Assembly (NCBI GenBank): GCA_025464975.1
Contig: JAODMT010000017.1
Coordinates: forward strand, 1-64,000
DNA length: 64,000 nucleotides
Direction of reading: 5' to 3'
DNA from: Microbacteriaceae bacterium
Lineage (GTDB): Bacteria > Actinomycetota > Actinomycetes > Actinomycetales > Microbacteriaceae
In this document: positions 34,338-43,521 of the stretch, piece by piece
Position numbering within the stretch: position 1 is the stretch's first letter
Layout: the number at the start of each line of letters is the position of its first letter
Position numbers and translations under genes: made by a program
The notes under the pieces: model-generated
The model's input: only the letters and a program-made list of their open reading frames with translations
Databases searched by the model: none
What the model was told of the DNA's origin: nothing

Positions 34338-35383
34338 GATTGCGGCTCTAATTCGAGATCTCCGACGATGTCGGAGCTGGCGTCCGGCGCGAGGTCCGGG
34401 GTCGGCCCGGGCGGAGGCACGGCGGCCGCGGCACGCCGTCGGGTGCGCAGACGCGGGTCGGCCAGGTCGTTGAGGCTCTCCCCCACGAGCGTCATGCCGA
34501 GCACCACCAGCACGATCGCGAGACCGGGGAACACCGAGGTCCACCAGATGCCGCTGGTTACGTCAGAGATCGACTTGTTGAGGTCATAGCCCCACTCCGC
34601 CGCTGAGGTCGGCTCTATGCCGAACCCGAGGAAGCCAAGTCCCGCGAGGGTGAGGATCGCCTCCGAGGCGTTGAGCGTGAAGATGAGCGGGAGGGTGCGT
34701 GTGGCGTTGCGCAGGATGTGCCGGAACATGATGCGTCCGGAACTTGCTCCGAGCACCTTCGCCGACTCGACGAATGCCTCGGCCTTGATTCGCACGGTCT
34801 CCGCCCGAATCACCCGGAAGTACTGCGGGATGAACACGACGGTGATCGAGATGGCCGCGGCGAGCACACCGCCGACGAGGTTGGACTTTCCGCCGGAGAT
34901 GACGATCGACATGACGATCGCAAGGAGGAGCGTCGGGAAGGCGTAGACGGCATCGCACACGACAACTAGCACGCGATCGAGCCAGCCCCCGAGGTAGCCC
35001 GACACCACGCCGAGCAGCACGCCGAGGAAGATCGACAGCACGATCGCCACGACGATCACGAACAGAGCCGTCTGGGCGCCCCAGATCACCCGGGACAGCA
35101 CGTCGTAGCCGCCGACCGTCGTACCGAGCAGATGGGCGGACGACGGTGCCTGCTGGGCGCCGAAGTTCTTGTTTCCCGACTCCAACTGGGAGAAGCCGAA
35201 CGGGGCGAGCAGCGGGGCGAAGATCGCGGTGAGCACGAAGATCGCAGTGAGCACGAGGCCGGCGACGAGCATGCCCCGCTGCAGCCCGACGCTCTGCCGA
35301 AGCTGGTGAACGACCGGGATGCGGGTCCACAGCGGGCGCTTCGCCGTCCTGACTTGACGGTGTTCTGCGGTGTTGATCGACAT
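34334..35383 (-). CDS. peptide-type ABC transporter permease, DppC-like
   Basis: 349-aa membrane protein. N-terminal cytoplasmic segment, first helix MLVAGLVLTAIFVLTAIFAP, the family N-domain (LLGTTVGGYDVLSRVIWGAQ), then five more helices. The EAA coupling loop is AFVESAKVLGASSGRIMFRH with the trailing LPLIFTLNASEAILTLAGLG. The C-terminal VLVVLGMTLVGESLNDLADP is characteristic. One base separates it from the DppB-like stop. A 40-residue Pro/Ala/Asp tail extends beyond the usual end. Confidence 0.94.
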   Translation of the reverse strand: MSINTAEHRQVRTAKRPLWTRIPVVHQLRQSVGLQRGMLVAGLVLTAIFVLTAIFAPLLAPFGFSQLESGNKNFGAQQAPSSAHLLGTTVGGYDVLSRVIWGAQTALFVIVVAIVLSIFLGVLLGVVSGYLGGWLDRVLVVVCDAVYAFPTLLLAIVMSIVISGGKSNLVGGVLAAAISITVVFIPQYFRVIRAETVRIKAEAFVESAKVLGASSGRIMFRHILRNATRTLPLIFTLNASEAILTLAGLGFLGFGIEPTSAAEWGYDLNKSISDVTSGIWWTSVFPGLAIVLVVLGMTLVGESLNDLADPRLRTRRRAAAAVPPPGPTPDLAPDASSDIVGDLELEPQS

Positions 35384-35384
35384 G

Positions 35385-36497
35385 TCAGTACCTCACTCGG
35401 GGGTCGATGAGCGCGGCAATGACATCCACGATGAAGTTGGTGATCGCCACGACGACGGCGAGCAGCGCGACGATACCCTGCACGGCGACGTAGTCTCGTG
35501 CGCCCAGGTATTGGGCGAGCATGAAACCGAGACCCTTCCACTCGAAGGTCGTCTCGGTGAGCACCGCCCCGCCGAGGAGGAGCGCGATCTGCAACCCGAT
35601 CACCGTGATGATCGGGATGAGAGCCGGCTTGTAGGCGTGCTTGCGCACGAGCCGAAACTCGCTCACGCCGCGCGATCGCGCCGCATCGACGTAGTCGGCC
35701 GACAGGGTGCCGATCACGTTTGTTCGCACGAGGCGAAGGAAGATGCCCGCCGTGAGCAACCCGAGCGCGATTCCGGGAAGGATGGCGTGGGACAGCACGT
35801 CCGCGACATCCGCCGAATTACCGGTCTGAAACGCATCGATGAGATAGATGCCCGTCTGATGCGGAAGTAGTTCGATGTCGAGCTCGGTGCCGGTCGACGC
35901 CCGGCCCGACACCGGGAGGACGCCGAGCCAGACCGAGAACACGAGTTTAAGCAGCAGTCCGGCGAAGAACACCGGGGTCGCGTAGCAGAGGATGGCAAAC
36001 ACGCGAAGGATCGCGTCCGGCCACTTGTCACGGAAATAGGCGGCGAGCATCCCGAGCGGGATCCCCACGATGAACGCCACGATGAGCGCGTAGAACGCGA
36101 GTTCGAGGGTGGCCCCGCCGTAGGTCAGGAGCACGGTCGTGACCGGCTGGTGGTCACTGATCGTCGTGCCAAAGTTGCCGCTGAAGATCTGGCCGAGATA
36201 TTCGAAGTACTGCACCAGAATCGGACGGTCGTACCCGGCCGCGTGGATTCTCTCTTTGAGCTGCTCGGCGCTCAATCTTCCGCCGAGCGCAGCCGTGATC
36301 GGGTCACCGATGGTGCGCATGAGAACAAACACCATGGAGACGAGAATGAACACCGTCGGGATGATCAGCAGAAGACGCACCACGATGTAGCGGCCGATCC
36401 GATTTCCACCGGCCGACGACTTTCGCCTGCGCTCGGCGGCCGGACGCTGACCGGGCGACGCCGAATGCGCCTCCGCCGGTATCACGGATGTCGTCAT
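35385..36497 (-). CDS. peptide-type ABC transporter permease, DppB-like
   Basis: 370 aa from the ATG at 36497 (36506 is a three-codon longer alternative). First helix YIVVRLLLIIPTVFILVSMV, the family loop (GDPITAALGGRLSAEQLKER and YDRPILVQYFEYLGQIFSGN), TM segments from LTYGGATLELAFYALIVAFI, and the EAA loop DYVDAARSRGVSEFRLVRKH with KPALIPIITVIGLQIALLLG. The C-terminus ends IDPRVRY, as in the family. Pairs with the DppC-like subunit as the heterodimeric pore. Confidence 0.94.
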   Translation of the reverse strand: MTTSVIPAEAHSASPGQRPAAERRRKSSAGGNRIGRYIVVRLLLIIPTVFILVSMVFVLMRTIGDPITAALGGRLSAEQLKERIHAAGYDRPILVQYFEYLGQIFSGNFGTTISDHQPVTTVLLTYGGATLELAFYALIVAFIVGIPLGMLAAYFRDKWPDAILRVFAILCYATPVFFAGLLLKLVFSVWLGVLPVSGRASTGTELDIELLPHQTGIYLIDAFQTGNSADVADVLSHAILPGIALGLLTAGIFLRLVRTNVIGTLSADYVDAARSRGVSEFRLVRKHAYKPALIPIITVIGLQIALLLGGAVLTETTFEWKGLGFMLAQYLGARDYVAVQGIVALLAVVVAITNFIVDVIAALIDPRVRY

Positions 36498-36544
36498 TGT
36501 CGCCAATCTGCGCGGTACGGAAAAACGGTGGGTAAAGAAAGAAC

Positions 36545-36573
36545 GGGGCGGCCCGCTAACAGCGGACCGCCCC
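36545..36573 (-). other. hairpin between the binding-protein and permease genes
   Basis: GGGGCGG/CCGCCCC and CCGCT/AGCGG with one mismatch and an AAC loop, located in the 112-bp gap between the binding-protein gene and the first permease. No T-run follows. It probably stabilises or partly terminates the message so that the binding protein is made in excess, as is common in such operons. Confidence 0.6.
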
Positions 36574-36609
36574 GACCACAGCTAAAGAGATATTAGCCGT
36601 TGGCTCTTG

Positions 36610-38235
36610 TTACTTGGAGAGTGTGCCGAAGCGGAACTTGAACGAGGCGTCGAGCACAACCCCCTTCACGCCCTTGCCCTCGACGACCACCTGCGCACCC
36701 TGGAGCAGCGGGATGGTCGGCAGGATCGCGGCCACCTTGTCCTGGATCTCGCCGATCTGCTTCACACGCGTCGCCTTGTCGGTCTCGACGGCCTGCTGGG
36801 TCAGCAGGGAGGAGATGGCCGGGTTGGAGAAGTGGTTCGCGATGAAGTTCTTGTCGGAGAAGAACGGGGTCAGGTAGTTGTCCGCGTCCGAGTAGTCCGG
36901 GAACCAACCGAGCTGATACTCCGGGTAGACATCCGCGACACGGTCCTTCGTGTACTGCACATACTCGGTGGACTGCAGGTTGACCGAGAACAGTCCGCCC
37001 TTCTCGAGCTGGCTCTTGACCAGCGCGTACTCGTCACCGGAGCTTGCGCCGTAGTGGTCCGGGTTGTACTGGAGGTCGAGCTTGATCGGTCCGGACACGC
37101 CGGCGTCCGCGAGCGTCTTCTTGGCCTTGGCCAGGTCGGGGCCACCGTTACCGTCGCCATACAGCCCCTTGAGCGCCGTGTTGGCTCCCGTGAGGCCGTC
37201 CGGAACGTAGGAGTACAGCGGAAGGTAGGTTCCCTTGTAGACCTGCGTGGCGATCGCCTGCCGGTCGATCAGGTCGGCAACGGCCTGGCGCACGGCGAGA
37301 GCCTTTGCCGGGTCGGCGGTGGCTGTCGTCGCACCGAATGGCTGAGTGTTGAAGTTGAACACGATGTAGCGGATCTCTCCACCGGGGCCGGTCGTGACCT
37401 TGACGCTCGTGTCTTTCTTCAGGTCTGCGATATCGGTCGCCGACATGCTGCGCGCAGCGACGTCGATGTTGCCCTTCTGCACGTCGAGCTTCATGTTCGA
37501 CTGGTCGGTGTAGTACTTCAGGTTGATCGTGTTGGTCTTCGGCTTGCCGAGAAGTCCGTCGTAACCCGGGAAGTTCTTAAACTGCACGAGTTGGTTGAAG
37601 CGGTAACTCGAAATCGTGTACGGGCCGGCGAAAGCCTTGCCCTTGACGATGGCGTCGTCGCTGGTGACCTTGTCGGCCGAGAACACCTGCTCGTCAACGA
37701 TCGGGGCGGCGGGGCTGGACAGGATCTGAGGCCAGATCTGGTCATTGGCCGACTTGAGGTGGAAGACGACGGTGGTGTCGTTGACGGCCTCCGTGCTTTC
37801 CAGGTTGCCGAGAAGACTCGACGGGCCGTTCTCCGCGGCGATCTTGAGTTGACGATCGAAGGAGAACTTCACGTCGGAGGAGGTGAGCTTGTCACCGTTG
37901 TCGAAGGTCAGGCCCTTCTTCAGCACGACCGTGAACTCGTTCGGGCTGGTGAAACTGGCCGACTGGGCGATGTCGGGTTCGACCGCGGCTGTCCCCGGCT
38001 TGGAATTCATGAGGAAGGGGTAAACCTGCGACATGATTGCGAACGAGCCGTTGTCGTAGGAGCCGGCCGGGTCGAGGGAAGTGACCTTGTCGGTCGTTCC
38101 GACGACTATCGACGTCGCGGCGGAGCCACTCTTGGTGCCGCCGCTAGACGAGCAACCGACCAGAGCGAGTGCCGCAATTGCGGCGACGCCCACCGCGGCA
38201 AGCGTTCGCTTGCGGAACGTAGATGCGGATGTCAT
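36610..38235 (-). CDS. peptide-type ABC transporter substrate-binding lipoprotein (SBP family 5)
   Basis: 541 aa. Signal MTSASTFRKRTLAAVGVAAI with lipobox LALVGC (cysteine near residue 28) and a Ser/Gly linker. The SBP_bac_5 fold shows TTDKVTSLDPAGSYDNGSFA, LKKGLTFDNGDKLTSSDVKF (the signature LRxGxxFxDG.pvTA.DV), VRQAVADLIDRQAIATQVYK and LGWFPDYSDADNYLTPFFSD. It anchors outside the membrane and delivers peptide-like or other ligands to the permeases. First gene of a six-gene operon running to the lactonase gene at 30826. Confidence 0.94.
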   Translation of the reverse strand: MTSASTFRKRTLAAVGVAAIAALALVGCSSSGGTKSGSAATSIVVGTTDKVTSLDPAGSYDNGSFAIMSQVYPFLMNSKPGTAAVEPDIAQSASFTSPNEFTVVLKKGLTFDNGDKLTSSDVKFSFDRQLKIAAENGPSSLLGNLESTEAVNDTTVVFHLKSANDQIWPQILSSPAAPIVDEQVFSADKVTSDDAIVKGKAFAGPYTISSYRFNQLVQFKNFPGYDGLLGKPKTNTINLKYYTDQSNMKLDVQKGNIDVAARSMSATDIADLKKDTSVKVTTGPGGEIRYIVFNFNTQPFGATTATADPAKALAVRQAVADLIDRQAIATQVYKGTYLPLYSYVPDGLTGANTALKGLYGDGNGGPDLAKAKKTLADAGVSGPIKLDLQYNPDHYGASSGDEYALVKSQLEKGGLFSVNLQSTEYVQYTKDRVADVYPEYQLGWFPDYSDADNYLTPFFSDKNFIANHFSNPAISSLLTQQAVETDKATRVKQIGEIQDKVAAILPTIPLLQGAQVVVEGKGVKGVVLDASFKFRFGTLSK

Positions 38236-38265
38236 ATCCGTGTGCCTCTCTGTTGGTCAAACATG

Positions 38266-38294
38266 AAAATCCCGCGAGGACACGCGGGGTTTTC
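38266..38294 (-). terminator. hairpin between dnaG and the ABC operon, T-runs on both sides
   Basis: CCCGCG (38271-38276) pairs with CGCGGG (38283-38288) around a six-base loop, with AAAAT before and GTTTT after, so it reads as a short terminator on either strand. It lies 105 bp after the dnaG stop and 31 bp before the binding-protein start, so it may instead be a leader structure of the ABC operon. Confidence 0.6.
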
Positions 38295-38398
38295 CAAGCT
38301 GTGTGCTCCCTTGCTAACACAGAACGACCACACTGAACCAATCTCAACAGCCCATATGAGCAAATGTTTATCCATCTGCAACACGGCGATGTCGCGGA

Positions 38399-40351
38399 TC
38401 ACTCGCTGCGCAGGGCGCGCCGCTCGGCCTCGATGCGCACGAGCTCGACCTGCAGTTCGCGATACTTTTCGGGCTCGGCGGCGGCATCCGTTCGGTGCGA
38501 CTGTCCGAGGAGCTCGGCTTTCCGGCGCAGCAGATCGCGTGCGATGAGGTCGGTCGTCACCGCCTTGCAATAGATGGTCAGTTCGCGGCCCTCCCGCTCG
38601 GGAAGGGGGGCGAGGCCAAGTTCCTTGACGAGGGTCGCGAACGGTGCCGGCACCTCCTCGATGATGCGAGCCAGCCAGCCAGGCGTGTCAAAGGCGTCCA
38701 TGCTGCCGGCCACACCATCCCGGACCACCGCGAGAGCCGGGTTGGCGTAGGTGACCTGGCTCGCCCGCTGCACCAGTTCGCGGCCGATGATCTCCGGCTG
38801 CTGCAGGATGGCCATGAGGGCGTCCCGCTCGAGTCGCGTCGCCGGGTCGATTGGCAGATGCACGAGCGACGGTCCACGCTCAGCGGGTGCCGCCTCTTGC
38901 GCCCCGGGCTCCCGTGGTGCCCCTCGCTCCTGCGTCGGCGCGCCCGATGACGTGCTGCCCGACCCGCCCATCGACGCCGCCCCTCGGGTCGGCGCGCCTC
39001 GGGTCGTCTCTGTCGCGCGGCTGCGGGCCGCACTGACCGCTCGAGCGACCTCGTTGGTGTCCATGCCGAGCCAGCCGGCGAGGTTGCGAACGTAGCCGAT
39101 GTTGAGGGCCTGGTCCCGGATGCCCGCTACCACCGGTGCGGATGCGCGCAGCGCGGCGACGCGGCCCTCGACTGTGTCCAGATTATGGCCGGCAAGCACG
39201 CGCCGGATCATGAACTCGAACATCGGCTTCTTGGCCTGCACCAGGCGCCGGACGGCGTCGTCGCCGCGGTTCAGTCGAAGGTCACACGGGTCGAGACCAT
39301 CCGGGGCGACGGCGACGAAGGTCTGCGCGGCGAAGCGCTGCTCCTCACCGAAGGCGCGACTCGCCGCCTTCTGCCCGGCCTCATCCGGGTCGAAAGTGAA
39401 GATGACCTCCCCGGTGCCCGTCGTGTCCGCGTTGTCGACGTCGCCGAGCACTCGGCGGACCACCTTGATGTGATCGACTCCGAAAGCCGTGCCACAGGTG
39501 GCGACCGCCGTCGTGATTCCGGCGAGGTGGCAGGCCATGACGTCGGTGTACCCCTCGACGACGACGACCTGGCGGCCGCGGGAGATGTCCCGCTTGGCGA
39601 GGTCGAGTCCGTAGAGCACTTGCGACTTGTGGTACACGGCCGTCTCGGGGGTGTTGAGGTATTTCGGACCCTGGTCGTCATCCAGAAGCTTCCTCGCCCC
39701 GAAGCCGAGGGTCGCCCCGGTGACGTCGCGGATAGGCCAGACAAGTCGACCGCGGAAGCGATCGTAGGTGCCGCGGTCACCCTGACCGACGAGACCGGCG
39801 GCGAGCAGTTCCGCCTCGGAGTAACCGAGCGTCTTGAGGTGCTTGCTCAGCGCGTCGTAGCTCTTCGGAGCGAAGCCGATGCCGAAACGCTGCGCGGCCG
39901 ACGGGTCGAATCCCCGCTCGCCCAGGAACTTACGGCCCGGTTCCGCGTCAGGCGTGGCCAGCTGGCTGACGAAAAATTCCGCCGCGGACTGGTTGGCGGC
40001 GAGGATGCGGGCTCGGTTGCCGTGATCGCTGTTGGCCTGGCCGCCGTCCTCGTAGTGCAGCTCGAAGCCGACCCGCGCCGCCATGCGCTCGACCGCCTCG
40101 GTGAAGGTCGTGTGGTCCATCTTCTGCAGGAACGAGAAGACGTCACCATCCTCGCCGCAGCCGAAGCAGTGGTAGCGCCCCACCTGCGGGCGCACGTGAA
40201 AGCTTGGGCTCCGCTCGTCATGGAACGGACACAGTCCCTTGAGTGATCCGACACCGGCGCCCTTGAGAGTGACGTAGTCCCCGACGATGTCGGCGATGTT
40301 GATGCGCGCCCGCACCTCGTCGATATCGTTTCGTCGTATAAGGCCGGGCAC
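38399..40351 (-). CDS. dnaG: DNA primase
   Basis: 650 aa; makes RNA primers at the replication fork. Zinc-binding domain CPFHDERSPSFHVRPQVGRY...CFGCG (CHC2), the RNA-polymerase domain with ERGFDPSAAQRFGIGFAPKS, GFGARKLLDD, and the TOPRIM motifs VVVEGYTDVMACHLAG and FTFDPDEAG, then a DnaB-binding C-terminus ending in a charged coil. A low-complexity Gly/Ala/Pro/Arg linker (about residues 445-490) separates the last two parts. ATG at 40351. Upstream lies a long inverted repeat, then dgt on the same strand. Confidence 0.97.
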   Translation of the reverse strand: MPGLIRRNDIDEVRARINIADIVGDYVTLKGAGVGSLKGLCPFHDERSPSFHVRPQVGRYHCFGCGEDGDVFSFLQKMDHTTFTEAVERMAARVGFELHYEDGGQANSDHGNRARILAANQSAAEFFVSQLATPDAEPGRKFLGERGFDPSAAQRFGIGFAPKSYDALSKHLKTLGYSEAELLAAGLVGQGDRGTYDRFRGRLVWPIRDVTGATLGFGARKLLDDDQGPKYLNTPETAVYHKSQVLYGLDLAKRDISRGRQVVVVEGYTDVMACHLAGITTAVATCGTAFGVDHIKVVRRVLGDVDNADTTGTGEVIFTFDPDEAGQKAASRAFGEEQRFAAQTFVAVAPDGLDPCDLRLNRGDDAVRRLVQAKKPMFEFMIRRVLAGHNLDTVEGRVAALRASAPVVAGIRDQALNIGYVRNLAGWLGMDTNEVARAVSAARSRATETTRGAPTRGAASMGGSGSTSSGAPTQERGAPREPGAQEAAPAERGPSLVHLPIDPATRLERDALMAILQQPEIIGRELVQRASQVTYANPALAVVRDGVAGSMDAFDTPGWLARIIEEVPAPFATLVKELGLAPLPEREGRELTIYCKAVTTDLIARDLLRRKAELLGQSHRTDAAAEPEKYRELQVELVRIEAERRALRSE

Positions 40352-40431
40352 CCTCTCATCCTACTTTCGACCGCGGGGCCACCTTTCGGATTCCACACCG
40401 ACTGTTCGCCTCTCCACGGGCAGCAGCCTCT

Positions 40432-40516
40432 TTCCGAAATCCATGCACACCTCGCGACACGTCGAACAAATGCCCACTATTGCGGCGTGTCACCCCAGAT
40501 TGCATGGATTTCGGAA
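40432..40516. repeat. nested inverted repeat upstream of dnaG
   Basis: TTCCGAAATCCATGCA (40432-40447) and its exact 16-bp complement (40501-40516) enclose 53 bp. Nested within, GACACG (40456-40461) pairs with CGTGTC (40486-40491). Outside the arms, CTCT faces GGGG, so RNA pairing could extend by C-G and U-G pairs. It sits in the 202-bp gap between dgt and dnaG, 80 bp before the dnaG start. It may be a structured leader RNA or a small palindromic element. Confidence 0.85.
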
Positions 40517-40553
40517 GGGGAGAGCGCGGACGGGAGAGACCGGGAGGAGGTGG

Positions 40554-41813
40554 TTAGGGGACCAGTCGGGCGTGCCAGGCCATCGCAGACTGGTCGGTGA
40601 GCGAGGCAACCTGGTCGACGACGGCGCGTTTGCGGTCCCCATCGCTCGCCGCGGCACGCCAGTCCGCCGCGAATCCGGGGTCGAGCTCGGCGCCGCCGCC
40701 CTCGTACAGCGTCGTCGCGAGCTCGGTGAGAATCGCGCGTTGCTGGATGTAGATCGGCTGACGGGTGTTTCGCGACATCACGAACGCCGCGACGATCCCT
40801 TTAAGCACGGCAATCTCCGCCTGAACGTTTCGCGGGACCACGATGTCGGCTCCGAAGCGGATGAGGCTTCCGCCGTCATCCTCGCGACGCGTCGCCTGCA
40901 CCGCGGCCGCGGCGAATCGTCCGATCAGCTGCGAGGTGAGGTTCTTCAGCCTGCCCTGTGCGAATCGGCTTCCGTCCCAGTCGTCGAGCCAGACGTCGAG
41001 CGAGTCCAGTCGATCGAAGGCGGCTATCAGTTCGGCGTGATCGAGTTCTCCGCCGATCCACGCGAACATCGAGTCGACGAGCGCGTCGTGATTGACCCGC
41101 GCCCCGAGCGCGCGCACGTCGATGTAGCCGCTGACCACGGCATCCTCGAAGTCGTGCACCGAGTACGCGATGTCATCCGAAAGGTCCATCACCTGCGCCT
41201 CGATGCACAACCGCCGGTCCGGGGCGCCCTCGCGCATCCAGCTAAACGCCTCCGCATCGTCGGCGTAGAACCCGAACTTGGCCCGTCCGCTCGGATCGCC
41301 GACCGATGCGGAGTCCGACCAGGGGTACTTGCAGCTCGCGTCGAGGCTCGCCCGGGTGAGGTTGAGCCCGTAAGAGCGACCGTTCGTGCCGAAGACCTTC
41401 GGTTCGATTCGGGTGAGCAGCCGAAGGGTCTGGGCGTTGCCCTCGAAGCCGCCGATGTCGGCCGCCCAGGAGTTGAGGGCTCGTTCGCCGTTGTGACCGA
41501 ACGGAGGATGTCCGAGGTCGTGAGCAAGGCAGGCCGTGTCCACGACATCCGGGTCGAGTCCGAGGCTGGTCGCGAGTTCCCGGCCGACCTGGGCGACCTC
41601 GAGGGAATGGGTGAGTCGGTTTCGGGCGAAGTCGAGGCCCGCTGCCGGGCTGAGCACTTGCGTCTTGGCTGCGAGCCGTCGCAACGCGCTCGAGTGCAGA
41701 AGTCGCGCGCGGTCCCTCGCGAAGTCGCTTCGCCGGCCGGAGTGCTGCTCCGGCAACCATCGCGCTGAGTCGTGTTCGCTGTACGCCTCGACCACTCCCC
41801 GATACTCAGCCAC
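40554..41813 (-). CDS. dgt: deoxyguanosinetriphosphate triphosphohydrolase-like HD-domain protein
   Basis: 419-aa dNTPase that hydrolyses dGTP (and other dNTPs in this branch) to deoxynucleoside and triphosphate. HD metal site: RLTHSLEVAQ (His), CLAHDLGHPPFGHNGERALN (HD), and the second metal Asp in VMDLSDDIAYSVHDFEDAV. The N-terminus DFARDRARLLHSSALRRLAA matches the family. It ends eight bases inside the next gene upstream (dusB stop at 41806), so the two are coupled. Grouping with dnaG and dusB is the standard actinobacterial order. Confidence 0.94.
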   Translation of the reverse strand: MAEYRGVVEAYSEHDSARWLPEQHSGRRSDFARDRARLLHSSALRRLAAKTQVLSPAAGLDFARNRLTHSLEVAQVGRELATSLGLDPDVVDTACLAHDLGHPPFGHNGERALNSWAADIGGFEGNAQTLRLLTRIEPKVFGTNGRSYGLNLTRASLDASCKYPWSDSASVGDPSGRAKFGFYADDAEAFSWMREGAPDRRLCIEAQVMDLSDDIAYSVHDFEDAVVSGYIDVRALGARVNHDALVDSMFAWIGGELDHAELIAAFDRLDSLDVWLDDWDGSRFAQGRLKNLTSQLIGRFAAAAVQATRREDDGGSLIRFGADIVVPRNVQAEIAVLKGIVAAFVMSRNTRQPIYIQQRAILTELATTLYEGGGAELDPGFAADWRAAASDGDRKRAVVDQVASLTDQSAMAWHARLVP

Positions 41814-43008
41814 CGCTGTGGCTCAGTTCGGCCTCGGCAAGTTCGGCGCGGTGCGTGTCGGCGAGCTCACGGCTCAACAACCAACCGTCGGGGAGGGAGG
41901 TGCGCTTCGGGGTCCCGGCCCGCCCACGCGGCCCCTCGGCGTCGGCGCCCGGGTATGGCTGGTTCCAGTCGAGGCGGGCGAGCAGGTCGTCCATCTGCTG
42001 CAGGCTCTCGACCGTTGCGAGTGCTGAGCGGATGTCGCCGCCGACCGGGTACCCCTTGAAGTACCAGCCGATGTGCTTGCGGATGTCGCGGCAGGCGTGG
42101 TCCTCGTCGCCATCGAAGAAGTCGACGAGCAGTTCGGCGTGCCGACGCAGCGTCGCCGCGACGGTGCCGAGCGACGGCTGCGCGACGGCGGCCGATCCCG
42201 TTTCGGGATCCCTTGGGGACGCCTGCCGCGCGGTGTCCGGGTCCAGGAACGCAGCCGCGAGATCGCCGAACAGCCAGGGGCGCCCGAGGCAGCCCCGGCC
42301 GACGACCACCCCGTCGCATCCGGTCTCATCGACCATTCGGATGGCGTCCGCGGCGGACCAGATGTCGCCGTTGCCGAGAATAGGAACCCCGCCGATGGTC
42401 TCCTTGAGTCGGGCGATCGCCGACCAGTCGGCGTGGCCGCTGTAGAACTCCGAGGCCGTCCTCGCGTGCAGCGCGATGCTCGCGACGCCGGCGCCTTCGG
42501 CGATCCGCGCGGCCTCCAGATAGGTCAGATGCGAGGAATCGATGCCCTTGCGCATCTTGATGGTCAGCGGAAGGTCGCCGGCGGCCTTCACCGCTCCCTC
42601 GACGATGTCGCGGAACAGGTCGAGCTTCCACGGAAGGGCCGCTCCCCCGCCCTTGCGGGTGACCTTGGGCACCGGGCAGCCGAAGTTGAGGTCGATGTGA
42701 TCGGCGCGGTCCTCGGCCACGAGCATCGTCACCGCATCCGCCACCGTTTTCGGGTCGACCCCGTAAAGCTGAATGCTGCGCGGAGTCTCAGATTCGTGGT
42801 GTTTGATCAAACGCATCGAACCCTCGGTGCGTTCGACAAGGGCACGACTCGTGATCATTTCGGAGACATACAGACCGGCACCGAACTCCCGGCAGAGGCG
42901 TCGGAACGCGGTGTTGGTGATGCCCGCCATCGGCGCAAGCACCACCGGAACTGCAAGCGACAGCGGTCCGATCTGTAGGCTCGGTGCTGGGGTGGCGGTC
43001 ATGGTCAT
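41806..43008 (-). CDS. dusB: tRNA-dihydrouridine synthase B
   Basis: 400-aa FMN enzyme reducing uridines in the tRNA D-loop. TIM-barrel landmarks: VLAPMAGITNTAFRRLCREF, the FMN loop IDLNFGCPVPKVTRKGGGAA with the catalytic Cys (in NFGCPV), LPLTIKMRKGID, IALHARTASEFYSGHADWSA, and the phosphate-binding GNGDIWSA and GVVVGRGCLGRPWLF. The C-terminal helical tRNA-binding domain ends with an unusually long charged tail. ATG at 43008; a 33-bp divergent gap separates it from the YbaK gene. Confidence 0.95.
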   Translation of the reverse strand: MTMTATPAPSLQIGPLSLAVPVVLAPMAGITNTAFRRLCREFGAGLYVSEMITSRALVERTEGSMRLIKHHESETPRSIQLYGVDPKTVADAVTMLVAEDRADHIDLNFGCPVPKVTRKGGGAALPWKLDLFRDIVEGAVKAAGDLPLTIKMRKGIDSSHLTYLEAARIAEGAGVASIALHARTASEFYSGHADWSAIARLKETIGGVPILGNGDIWSAADAIRMVDETGCDGVVVGRGCLGRPWLFGDLAAAFLDPDTARQASPRDPETGSAAVAQPSLGTVAATLRRHAELLVDFFDGDEDHACRDIRKHIGWYFKGYPVGGDIRSALATVESLQQMDDLLARLDWNQPYPGADAEGPRGRAGTPKRTSLPDGWLLSRELADTHRAELAEAELSHSGG

Positions 43009-43041
43009 TTCACAATTCTCTCAAGAAAGGTCGGTTCACGG

Positions 43042-43521
43042 ATGACGGAGCCTGAGGGACAGGCGCGGGCACGGGCGGATGCCGCGGCCAGAGGCCTCCA
43101 CATCGAGATGGTTGAGCGTCCGGCCGCCGAATCGCTCGAGCATGCCGCCGAACTGCTCGGGCTCGCGCCGCACGACATCGTGAAGACCCTCGTGGTGCGG
43201 CGGCACACCCCGGAGGACGCCCCGGACGAGTACCTGTTCGCGCTCATTCCCGGCGATCGCCAGATCTCCTGGTCGAAGCTGCGCGCCGTCGTCGGTGTCA
43301 ATAGGCTGTCGCTGCCGTCGCCGACCCTCGCCTTCGAGGCGACCGGCTACGAACGCGGCACGATCACCCCGCTCGGCAGCACGGCACAGTGGCCGGTCTT
43401 CGCCGACTCCTCCATCGCCGGTCGCGTCGCCATGGGAGCTGGCGAGCACGGCCTGAGCGCCTTCGTCGACGCCGAAGCGCTATTCGCGGCCTTCGACGCG
43501 ACGGTCGCCGACATCAGCTAG
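43042..43521 (+). CDS. YbaK/EbsC aminoacyl-tRNA deacylase family protein
   Basis: 159 aa. YbaK-type editing fold that hydrolyses mischarged tRNAs such as Cys-tRNA-Pro. Visible: LEHAAELLGLAPHDIVKTLV with the catalytic lysine, LFALIPGDRQISWSKLRAVV, GYERGTITPLGSTAQWPVFA, and the terminal GEHGLSAFVDAEALFAAF. Ends 11 nt after the GCCGACATCAG region; convergent with the small DsbA-linked gene. Substrate specificity is not predictable. Confidence 0.88.
   Translation: MTEPEGQARARADAAARGLHIEMVERPAAESLEHAAELLGLAPHDIVKTLVVRRHTPEDAPDEYLFALIPGDRQISWSKLRAVVGVNRLSLPSPTLAFEATGYERGTITPLGSTAQWPVFADSSIAGRVAMGAGEHGLSAFVDAEALFAAFDATVADIS

Noticed and set aside
36607-38547. 646-codon plus-strand frame over the binding-protein gene
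   Set aside because: Antisense to the substrate-binding lipoprotein, which has lipobox and family motifs; translated text is Arg/Val/Leu/Glu biased, as shadows are.
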